From NCBI GenBank assembly GCA_018398765.1, contig JAHBMJ010000851.1, positions 8,553 to 33,552 of the forward strand: a stretch of DNA of 25,000 nucleotides. The letters are read 5' to 3'. The notes under the pieces were generated by a model. It ran no database searches, was not told the DNA's origin, and worked only from the letters and a program-made list of their open reading frames with translations. The position numbers and the translations under genes were made by a program. This stretch comes from Chromera velia (Eukaryota; Sar; Chromeraceae). The number at the start of each line of letters is the position of its first letter. The stretch's first letter is position 1. Shown here piece after piece: positions 17,675-25,000 of the stretch.

Positions 17675-18837
17675 AAATATACGGCATGAAGGGGGGAAGT
17701 CGCGCTGCAGAGGGGTGAGTCTCTCCACCTTTTTAGGAAGAAAGGGCTGCTTCCTCATGGTTCATACGAGTAACCCCGCTTCTCCACGTGGCGTCTCCGT
17801 TCTGCTGTCTTTCGAGGAAGGCGCAGAGGGGAACAAAGCGGTATGTTGAATCAGAAACAGAGCATGGATTGCCACTGCTCATCCAAATTCCGAGCAGCCC
17901 CCTTCTGAGGTCACCGAGACTGAGCGCTCTGAACAATGCCCAAATCCCTGCCCCAGACACCCCACCGTAGCTGGTGAGAGATGCACAGACAGTGGCCATC
18001 TCGAAAGTATGCCAGTCGAGGGCCCGGTTGTCTGTCTCTTCTGGAGCAAAAAGCGGACTCTCAAGATGCTTCTGCAGCTGTTTGATGGTGGCAGTCCCTC
18101 CCTCCCCTGAGAGAGAGCCCCGTCGGATCAATGGGTGTGTGTGTGCCCCCTCAGGAGGCTGAGTCGTGCTTGCCCCCCATTCCCATGCCTTCGAAGCCAC
18201 CTCGTAGGGCGACGGGACTGACTCCACCTCCTCCTCCCCCAAAATCAAATCACACGCACGGACAAACGCACCGTTAGGGAGCGCGTACCCGCGAGTCTTC
18301 AATTCCTTATACACCAGGGTGACTCAGAGGTTAAGAGAAGCAACGTCGACCGAACCTCCCACACACAACACTCCCCTTGGAGGCCAATATTGCGAGGTAA
18401 AGGTGATGCTTGCTGTCACCATCTCACCCCCCAACCCACCCGCCGTGTCTGACTTTGTCACCTTCAAAACAAACGTCCCGCCTAAACTGGCAGAACGCAT
18501 CGCAAAGGTAAAGCGCACTGCGTGAGCAGTCACCATCACTTTTTGCAAGGTGACTGTGACTCCAAGCTGCACAACTGTACGCGTGTTCGCGCCCCCCCTT
18601 TTCAGTTGGGTGGTGGGACCACGAGCAGAGGTGAGCAGTGCGATTCGAGTATCTCTCTGAGCCGGATCCTCTGTGAGAGAAATCAGGTTGCAGTTCGCGG
18701 GATGTTTTCCTCTTGAGGAGGGATAGGTGGGAGGTTTGTCGGAGCAGGAGCTTGCCACTCACCTGCTCTGAGAGGCGGTCCCGAATGATTTTGGCGGCCG
18801 TCTGCATCTGCATGGCCTCCATTCTCATTCATTCCGA
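17675..18837. repeat. Tandem segmental duplication, copy B
   Basis: Second copy of the 1.16-kb unit. The 72 bp between the copies carries an extra partial copy of the unit's end (TGCATCTGCACGGCCTCCAT at 17641-17660), so the junction resembles a serial duplication through a short repeat. Confidence 0.93.
17733..18822 (-). CDS. Unrecognised 296-aa protein, tandem paralogue B (three exons)
   Basis: Same structure as the downstream copy: exons 18822-18763, 18668-18428 and 18322-17733, introns 94 and 105 bp, donors GTGAGT and GTGAGA. It starts MEAMQMQTAAKIIRDRLSEQ. The third exons of the two copies have identical length with roughly 20 amino-acid differences and no frameshift or stop. Both therefore look intact, though that many replacements suggests weak or divergent constraint. 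A Ser/Arg-rich open stretch upstream (to 19209) may belong to the same or another gene. Confidence 0.6.
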
Positions 18838-19209
18838 GCGAGCGAGAGATTTTGCATCTCCGTCCCCCCATCCATCTGACTTCCCATCGTCATGCTCTCC
18901 CCACTCTTCCCACTCCCGACTACGTAGACGCGTTGCAAGGTATTGATCAAGTTGATCATGCAAGTACCACACCTCAGAGAGAGTGAGATGAGACTGAGCA
19001 TGTTGATTCCTTGTGTGAATTGATTGAATCAATCGTCTTTGCAGGGTGATGGGATCCGGCGGCAGCGTCTGCTGCGGGACCGTGCTTTGCCAGACTCCTC
19101 TGCGTTGCTCATCTCGGTAGATGGAAGACATCTGCACTGGGGGCAAAATGTGTTGGGGGGAGGTCCACGGAGGGGCGGGAACATCGCTTTGGCTCGGCAG
19201 GGCGTGCAA
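18829..19209 (-). CDS. Possible exon with charged and aromatic residues (unrecognised)
   Basis: This open stretch includes SSIYRDEQRRGVWQ and LTLSEVWYLHDQLDQYLATR, which look protein-like, then an acidic end stopping just before paralogue B's start codon. A GTGCAG/ATG word at its start could be an acceptor. It overlaps the Cys-rich frame at 19029-19382, and only one of the two is likely to be translated across 19029-19130. Confidence 0.3.
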   Translation of the reverse strand: MHALPSQSDVPAPPWTSPQHILPPVQMSSIYRDEQRRGVWQSTVPQQTLPPDPITLQRRLIQSIHTRNQHAQSHLTLSEVWYLHDQLDQYLATRLRSREWEEWGEHDDGKSDGWGDGDAKSLARSE

Positions 19210-19382
19210 GCGAAGTGCAGGTAGGGGCAGCCGGGGTAGGAGACAGGACGGGGAGTGTTTGGGTTGGATTCATTGAGAGATGCTGGGCAAGAATGCATCT
19301 CACAAGTTTGCATTCGTTTAACTGAGAAGACAGCCATCTCAGTCACATTATTTTCTCTCTGCCTCTCGAAAGAACAGATCAA
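19029..19382 (-). CDS. Possible zinc-ribbon-like exon
   Basis: The reading includes GCPYLHFACTPCRAKAMFPP followed by CPQCRC. The spacing CxxC-x17-CxxC, with an extra Cys seven residues before the first pair, resembles a zinc-ribbon or treble-clef knuckle. It then becomes basic (ARSRSRRCRR) and stops at 19029. No splice partners could be fixed, so the extent is that of the open frame. The function is unknown. Confidence 0.35.
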   Translation of the reverse strand: MICSFERQRENNVTEMAVFSVKRMQTCEMHSCPASLNESNPNTPRPVSYPGCPYLHFACTPCRAKAMFPPLRGPPPNTFCPQCRCLPSTEMSNAEESGKARSRSRRCRRIPSPCKDD

Positions 19383-19490
19383 ATCCTGTGACTCCTATAT
19401 CTTTTGTTTTCCCCATACATCATCTTGTCCAGGCGTGTCTGTCCAACTGGGCCTGCGCCCCTCGAGAAGCAGCCACGACTGACCATTCCG

Positions 19491-19570
19491 TCCCTTCGAG
19501 ACGGGCCTCCCCCGTGCACCACCTGTCCCTTCAAGACGGGCCTCCCCCGTACACCACCTGTCCCTTCGAG
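19491..19570. repeat. 35-bp tandem repeat, two full units and a partial third
   Basis: Units start TCCCTTCGAGACGGGCCTCC at 19491, 19526 and 19561; the third is truncated after TTCGAG. It lies between possible genes. Confidence 0.9.
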
Positions 19571-19943
19571 ATCATTTTGCCCACATGCATGAAAGAAAGC
19601 ACGCCAGAGTAGGCAACATGATCCCCCCCCCCCCGGTTCTCCGCTCTGTGCTTGCTGTGCAGGATCGACATGCACTTAATTGTCCTGCAGGGGCCGGACG
19701 CTGGACTCGCCACAAAGCCGGAAAGTTCAGAGGGAAGGGTGGGTGGGAGGGCTGTCGGGGGGGCGGGAAGGACGACTGGAAGGAAGGAAAGGAAGCATGA
19801 CTGGTTGAGAAAATTGAGAGTCGTCGTCTGACTCATTCCACCCGCTTCCGGAAGCGATACTGGGATTGCTCGAAGATGCTGCTTCAGAAGGCGGAGGATG
19901 GACTGAGTGCCCTAAACTTAGTATGGTGCCGGTGGTGTCTGAA

Positions 19944-20882
19944 TCAGACGAGGGAGTACTCATTCATGGCTGAGTCCGATTCCACGTCGGACGTAAATTC
20001 GAATTGAGAGGTTTCTGCTGTGGCTGGTGCATGCCTGGGCATTCTCCGGCTCACTCTTTTCTGCAAGGGCTGCTAGAAGAATTCTGCATGCGTTTACTTT
20101 CATACAGAATTCTTTATACAGAAAGTAAACGCATGCACTCTCTTCTGCAAAGGCTGCTAGAAGAATTCCGCATGCGTTTACTTTTATACAGAATTCTTCA
20201 TACAGAAAGTAAACGTATGCACTCTCTTCTGCAGGGGCTGCTAGAAGAATTCTGACGCCGTACCAGAGCGGAGGTGGAGGGGGGGTGTGTGGACGAGGGT
20301 GATTGCAGCAGGTTGGACAGGTTGGCCCATGCAGTGGGGTGATTTCACCGAGATCTTCGGAGGCAATGCCACCATGCATTCACTTCCTCAACATCCTCCT
20401 CATTTCCATTCTCCGCCATTGTTCCCACTGTGCCTCTTTCACTCTGGTTCTCATCTCCGTCATTCTCTTCCCTGACAGGTGAGGGATCGTCATCCTCATA
20501 CAGGCTCTGACATGACTGAGATTGATGACGTCTCCGTTTGTTTGCAGGGGGTATCCCTCTCTCCAGAGGAGTAAGGGCTCCTGCAATTAAGAGGAGTGAC
20601 AAAACCCTCTGAATTCAAGCTCAGAGGCAGCGAGGGGAAAGGAACTGGATTGACGGCATAAGAGGGGTATTGCACATGGAATGGAATCGACGAGTGATTC
20701 AGAGGGAGAGGGATGCGTTCCGTTTGAAGAACTGCACAGAGCAGACAATAAGGGAGAGAGACTTGTCTGTCTCCCGGCCCGGGGTCTGTCTGCTGAACAA
20801 CAATCACACTCTCTTCCTCCAACTCAACTGCGGCATTTTCCTCTCCTCGTTCAGCTACTGCCGGCTCTTCTGCCGGGAATCT
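19944..20882 (-). CDS. 3' part of an unrecognised acidic, NLS-bearing protein (three candidate exons)
   Basis: Candidate exons are 20882-20810 (after CGTTTCTCCTCAG; RFPAEEPAVAERGEENAAVE), 20580-20384 (after CTTAATTGCAG; ALTPLERGIPPANKRRRHQS, then very acidic) and 20060-19944 (after AGCCCTTGCAG; ending FEFTSDVESDSAMNEYSLV and a TGA). Phases 1 and 0 close, but the donors (GTGTGA and GTGAAT) are weak, so the joins are tentative. KRRRH is a possible nuclear localisation signal. The last intron contains palindromic insert locus 3, which triplicates the acceptor. It may be the 3' part of the gene whose exon lies at 21295-21810. Confidence 0.4.
20052..20254. mobile_element. Palindromic insert locus 3: three 35-bp host copies alternating with two 49-bp palindromes
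   Basis: Host copies at 20052-20086, 20136-20170 and 20220-20254 begin CACTCTYTTCTGCA and end AGAAGAATTCTG (84-bp period). Inserts at 20087-20135 and 20171-20219 begin CATGCGTTTACTTT and end GTAAACGCATG or GTAAACGTATG, with the core ATACAGAATTCTT in the middle. On the minus strand each host copy ends in a TTGCAG or CTGCAG acceptor-like word. The 84-bp period is a multiple of three, so minus and plus frames both stay open across it. Confidence 0.9.
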
Positions 20883-21076
20883 CTGAGGAGAAACGAGGGG
20901 GGGGGATGTCCGAAATAAATCAAACCCTCGTTCAGTTTGGTCCTCTGCCCAGTGATTCCAAGCGGTAAGGAACAAGCGGATCCTTTGATGAAACGCTCAG
21001 AGTTCGTAAGGAGGGAGGACTTGGTACTCATCTCTGATCATTCGGTGGATTGAGTTGATCAGACTTTCGTGGGATG

Positions 21077-21208
21077 TGTTAGTAACTGGAGGAGGAACCG
21101 GGAGAACATTCTCCCGAAGGTGTTAGTGACTGGAGGAGGAACCGGGAGAACATCCTCCCGCAGGTGTTAGTGACTGGAGAAGGAACCGGGAGAACGTACA
21201 TCCTCCTA
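21077..21208. repeat. 44-bp tandem repeat, three units
   Basis: Units start TGTTAGTRACTGGAGRAGG at 21077, 21121 and 21165, each containing a GGGAGAAC..TCCTCCC inverted element. Confidence 0.9.
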
Positions 21209-21294
21209 AGTGCATGATTGCCCTTTGTCGGGAAGTGTACGGGAAAAGGAACCACCGATTGGTACCTGGCGCAGAGGTCGCATTGCATACCCGT

Positions 21295-21810
21295 CTAGCT
21301 CAAAGCCGCGGTGGCAGTTTGAAGGACAAATGAGACTAGCAAATGAGATGTGTTGAATTTGCAGTCGGAGGGAATCGTAATGAAATTTTCTTCGGTGGTG
21401 GGGCGCAAAAGCATCTGACAATCGAGCATTTCGCAGAAGCGAATCTCCTCCACCCTGAATACGTGTACCAAGGTATCAGTGTCACGTGGACGGATGTCTG
21501 CTATTGTGACGCCCCGAGGAAGCTCGTGGGTTGAGAGTCTGTCCCAGTTCGTGAACATTCTCTGTTTTGGGATGAGAACTGACCATAGTTGGTGAGTGTC
21601 GGTTTCTTCCCCGGGGCAGACCATCAGGCAGATCAGGGGGTTCTCTGGGGCTGCACTGTTCAACATGGTTTTTGCCTCCTCCTTTGACAGACGACAGAGG
21701 TGTATCGTCCATCTGCGGAGAAGAATGTTCATATCCAGGTCAGTCAGATCTCTGAAATAGAGATTGCCAGACCATGGATCTCTCGGGGTGATTCGCTCCC
21801 GATGGAAGAT
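21295..21810 (-). CDS. 172-codon exon of an unrecognised protein
   Basis: The exon follows a strong acceptor (CTTCCTCTTTTTCCTCCCAG) and reads IFHRERITPRDPWSGNLYFR through LSKEEAKTMLNSAAPE, LWSVLIPKQRMFTNWDRLST and VHVFRVEEIRFCEMLDCQML to a stop at 21295. Amino-acid use is unbiased, unlike the low-complexity exons nearby, so this is a good candidate for a folded domain of alternating strands and helices. I do not recognise the family. The end may be a true terminus, or a donor such as GTCTCA near 21340 may lead on to the acidic exons at 20882. Confidence 0.55.
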   Translation of the reverse strand: MFHRERITPRDPWSGNLYFRDLTDLDMNILLRRWTIHLCRLSKEEAKTMLNSAAPENPLICLMVCPGEETDTHQLWSVLIPKQRMFTNWDRLSTHELPRGVTIADIRPRDTDTLVHVFRVEEIRFCEMLDCQMLLRPTTEENFITIPSDCKFNTSHLLVSFVLQTATAALS

Positions 21811-21937
21811 CTGGGAGGAAAAAGAGGAAGAAACAGAAGAAATGAGGGTGGGTAGGTAGGGAGGAAGAAAAGAGAGAGAGGCGGGGGGTCGATGCGTGAC
21901 TAAAACAGAGTGAGGGAAACGAGAAGGAAGAAGACTG

Positions 21938-21938
21938 C

Positions 21939-21974
<36 letters not shown>

Positions 21975-22140
21975 GTCTGTCTATCAGTCTGTCTGTATGT
22001 CTGTATGTATGTCTGTCTGTCTGTCTGTCTATCCGTCTATCGGTCTGTCTGTCTATCAGTCTGTCTGTCTGTCTGTCTATCCATCTATCGGTCTGTCTGT
22101 TTATCAGTCTGTCTGTCTGTCTGTCTGTCAGTCTGTCTGT
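21938..22140. repeat. (CTGT)n microsatellite, about 200 bp
   Basis: CTGT units with CTAT, CAGT and ATGT interruptions. On the minus strand (GACA)n lies upstream of the exon starting at 21810. Confidence 0.93.
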
Positions 22141-22256
22141 GTGTTGGTCCGTTTGTGTGTCTGTGACCTGCATGTGCTCATCTGACCGACCGTCGCTCAG
22201 GCCCTCCGTGGGCCAAAGATTTGAGCTCTCTCTTCCTCATACCTCTCCACGGTACG

Positions 22257-22466
22257 TCAGAGGGGGTGTGGGGCATGTCCCTTCGGCTTTGTCACAAAAA
22301 TTCCCCCCGGGACAATTCCCCTTGGAAGCCCCTCGGGGCGCTTGAGGAGCGTCACCCTTCCCGTGACCAGTGGAGCAACACACCTCTTATCCCTCTCTGA
22401 AGGGCTCGGGAGGGGGTACCACTCAGGCATACGAGAAGCTCGTTCGCTTCCCCGGTCTCTTCTCAA
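22257..22466 (-). CDS. Possible exon, unrecognised
   Basis: Minus-strand reading VAPLVTGRVTLLKRPEGLPR and IVPGGIFVTKPKGHAPHPL looks protein-like and is followed by a stop at 22257. No acceptor or donor could be fixed, and plus-strand frames are also open here. It may belong to the same minus-strand gene as the exon at 21295-21810. Confidence 0.25.
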   Translation of the reverse strand: MRRDRGSERASRMPEWYPLPSPSERDKRCVAPLVTGRVTLLKRPEGLPRGIVPGGIFVTKPKGHAPHPL

Positions 22467-22874
22467 GGGACGCAGCTCTTCTCTCCTCCTCCTCCTCCTC
22501 TCATCCTCAATCTCTTAGGCGGACCGTCTGTTGGAGAGGAGAGCGACGAATCAATCGTGGGGGGCCCTCCCCGCGTCAACTTCCCGGACGAAAGCGCTGG
22601 GACATACACGGGAATCTCTCATGGGACCGCAAGGACCACCCCTGCAGTCCCTGGCGAGGTCAGAAGGGACAGCTGGTCACTGCATGTACCTGCATATTTA
22701 TGTTGATATAGACAATTGATTCAGCATTGCTCGATGATCAGTCATGACAGATCGAAAAGGGATCGATGTATGGAGGTATTCGTTTATGTACTCATTCATT
22801 CATTGATTCATATGCAGGGAAGGACATTTCAAATCACAAGCATGTATGCTCTCCCTCCCTCCCTTTCTTCATCT

Positions 22875-22960
22875 ACAGACAGACAGACAGACAGACTGAC
22901 CGATAGACAGACAGACAGACAGACTGACCGATAGACAGACAGCCAAACAGAGAGACCGGC

Positions 22961-22990
<30 letters not shown>
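22875..22990. repeat. (GACA)n microsatellite
   Basis: GACA units with GACTGACCGATA interruptions. On the minus strand it begins GTCTGTCTGTCTG immediately after a candidate exon end at 22992. Confidence 0.92.
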
Positions 22991-22991
<1 letters not shown>

Positions 22992-23299
22992 CTCCCTGCC
23001 TGCCTCGTCCAGCTGCGCCCCCTCTTCCGAATCGTGCCACGGGACGCGGGTGCACTGGCGGATTCTTCAGCCTGCGTCTTCTGGTCCCGGCCCCCGCGCT
23101 GTCGGGCTTCTCTCTGTCGGCTCCCAACCGCTTCGTATTTGAAGCGGTGCCACCCAGCAAGTGGTGCTGCAGCATCCGTCCAAGTTGAACTGAGGGAGGT
23201 TCTCGGTCGGCGGGAAAGAGGAGCCGGTGGAAGGGGGAACGGGAGTAGATGCGGGTGTGGGGACTTTCTGGACTGGGACGGGGTCCGGCTATCGTTCCT
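22992..23299 (-). CDS. Possible RS/RG-rich exon
   Basis: Starts after CATGCTCACAG, reads RNDSRTPSQSRKSPHPHLLP and later WHRFKYEAVGSRQREARQRG, and ends at a GTCTGT donor that is the first unit of a (GTCT)n array. Other minus frames and a plus frame are open too, so the frame choice is tentative. No domain is recognised. Confidence 0.35.
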
Positions 23300-23329
23300 C
23301 TGTGAGCATGCTTCTTCTTCAATCTTTTG

Positions 23330-24560
23330 AATTGTGTTTGCGAGTGGATGCTTCCGATTCCCTTCTTGGCTTTCTCTCTCTCTTCTCTCGCTCTCCGTCT
23401 CTGGTTGCTGCATACAGTCCAAACATCTGATCGGCACCATACAGTCTTGCAAAAGTGTGTTGGTGTCTTATCATTTACAAGATGAGTCAACAGAAGGAAA
23501 AGAGGAGGGGGAAAACGCTTTTTGTCTGTCTAGACCTCTGTCTGGCTCCTTTCCCTCCCTTCCTGTCTGTTTGCCTGCCTGCTTGCCTGTCTGACTGACT
23601 GCCTTTCTGAATGTTTTACAGTGTGACAGTCATGTTTTTGTCTTTGTTGCTTTCTTTTTTTTTTGCCTGTTGTTCTCATGAAGAGAAGAAGGAGAAGAAA
23701 CCATACCATGTGAATGAATGTGTGCGTGTTTGTGTGTCTGCATGTATGAATACATTTTTGCGAGTCTGTGAGAAGTAAAGGAAGGAAGACACCGGAGATC
23801 GTCTGGCTGAATATGTGCATGCATGCAGGTGTGCATGAGTGTACCGACCAACTGGGGAGGTGAAAGATCCTCGGAGCCTTCTCCCTGAATCCGCTGCCTT
23901 CAGAAGGAATGCATGCAGCTATAGAAGGTTGGTGAGTGACGATGAATTGATGGAGATGGAGACAAAATTGAATGCGTGAAGCACGTGCTTCCTTCGGGCG
24001 CGGAGGCTCACAGGAACAAATAGGTCGCACGAGCGCACGCATGCATGAGCGTCGCCTGAGGAGAGTCCGGCAGCTTTGAAGTAACCAACTGCGACTGTAA
24101 TTGTGAGAAGTGGGAATATCCCCTTTTTTCATGCAACGCTTCTTTCTTTCTTCCCACCTTCCCCGGCCACTTTTGGTTCATTGCTGGCTTTGACCCTCAT
24201 TCAATATCGCGCTGCCTCTCCTTCGGCGATATGTGTCTCTCCTATTTTTTTTTCTTTTGCCTACCTCCCTCACTGCCTCTCCATGGCGCTCTGCAGGTTC
24301 TTTGCGCGCGCACACACCACTCCTACCTCCCACACTACCTCTGTCTCTCTCTCTCGCGCGCACACACCCTCACTCAATCACTCACTCACCCAGCGCCTTC
24401 GAGTGCCGTTCGCTATCACTTGCTCCGACTGCATGCTAACCCTTTGTCCCTTCAGTCCCTTCCCTTCCCTTCCAACAGTCAATCTCTTCCTTTCTTCTTT
24501 TCCCAATTGACGCCTGTGGTCCTTTCTGGCAACCTGCCTGCCTGCCTGCCTGAAGAGAGA
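23330..24560. other. About 1.2 kb without a supportable gene
   Basis: Open frames are low complexity (CTCTCT, CACACA, ACTCACTC runs at about 24300-24390) or short. Nothing convincing is seen on either strand. Confidence 0.5.
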
Positions 24561-24569
24561 AAGACTGAC

Positions 24570-24647
24570 CTGCATTGCTGTCAGGAAGGGCGTCTTCTGC
24601 GCAGCGGTGAGCCTCCTGGGGTCCAAGCTGCCTTGGAGAAAGGCCGG
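24570..24647 (-). CDS. Possible 78-nt exon
   Basis: Flanked by GAGGTGCATGCAG and a GTCAGT donor (24569-24564), it encodes 26 residues including LQGSLDPRRLTAAQKTPFLT. The length is a multiple of three. The GTCAGT donor matches donors used twice in the ADF-H gene. No partner exon is in sight. Confidence 0.3.
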
Positions 24648-24649
24648 CT

Positions 24650-25000
24650 GCATGCACCTCAAAGAAAAGAGAGCGGGGAGAAAGGGGGAAAGAAGGATTG
24701 CATGCAGCTCCAGGAACCATGCAGGAACAATCTGACGGGGAGAAGCAGTCATGAATGGACAGATGAATATATGTATGGACGGACAAATGGAAGGACGCAT
24801 ATAGAGTGCGACATAAAGTATTGAATGGCTGCAAAAGATGAAGAGATTGTGGATATCTTGAAGGGAGGAAAAACGAGAGAAAATGTGCCGGGAAAAATGA
24901 GTTTGAATTCCGGTGGTTTGCAGAAAGATAAAACGGAATAAATTAATGCAGGTAGGTCAATTGATTCATCAGTCAGAGGGTCGGCGGAGTAGTATTTGTT
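24650..25000. other. Right-edge sequence with no visible gene
   Basis: Contains GCATGC words around 24651 and 24701 and short AT-richer sequence. No supported exon. Confidence 0.5.

Overview
This window reads as nuclear DNA of a eukaryotic protist. Several genes can be assembled from small exons with GT..AG junctions whose reading phases close exactly. Introns run from about 94 bp to about 960 bp, simple-sequence repeats are dense, and there are no operons, Shine-Dalgarno sites or tRNA/rRNA genes that I can see. The intron-rich genes, the GC-balanced base composition and the abundance of GCATGC/TGCATGCA words suggest an alveolate, perhaps a chromerid alga such as Chromera. That assignment is inference from style, not from a recognised marker.

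Layout. (1) 155-6343, minus strand: a ten-exon gene. Its first exons build an actin-depolymerising-factor homology (ADF-H, coactosin-like) domain, followed by a long Pro/Ala/Ser/Gly-rich tail; the 3' end is not certain. (2) 6344-7097: the divergent promoter interval. (3) 7098-11051, plus strand: a three-exon gene for an RS/RD-rich protein of about 831 residues with one RRM in the last exon. Its second intron holds five perfect 50-bp tandem repeats. (4) 11052-14850: no supportable gene, but microsatellites, a 40-bp minisatellite and two copies of a palindromic insert family. (5) About 14855-16030: an AT-rich island with a 349-bp hAT-like MITE (TIRs and 8-bp target duplication). (6) 16440-18837: a tandem duplication of about 1.16 kb. 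Each copy carries an apparently intact three-exon minus-strand gene for a 296-residue protein I do not recognise. (7) 18840-25000: scattered minus-strand exons of unrecognised genes, including a Cys-rich zinc-ribbon-like piece and one clear 172-codon exon, separated by repeats.

The most interesting signal is a family of short (about 49-58 bp) palindromic inserts sharing a core close to TTTCATACAGAATTCTT. It occurs at four separate loci (822-1094, 12479-12642, 13631-13768, 20052-20254). At each locus the insert lies between direct duplications of 22-55 bp of host sequence, and at two loci the unit is repeated so that three host copies alternate with two inserts. At three loci the duplicated host sequence contains a TGCAG 3'-splice-site-like word. 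At the ADF-H gene it is a real-looking acceptor plus the first 49 bases of the exon. This looks like a mobile or copy-number-generating element that multiplies splice acceptors. I do not recognise it as a described family.
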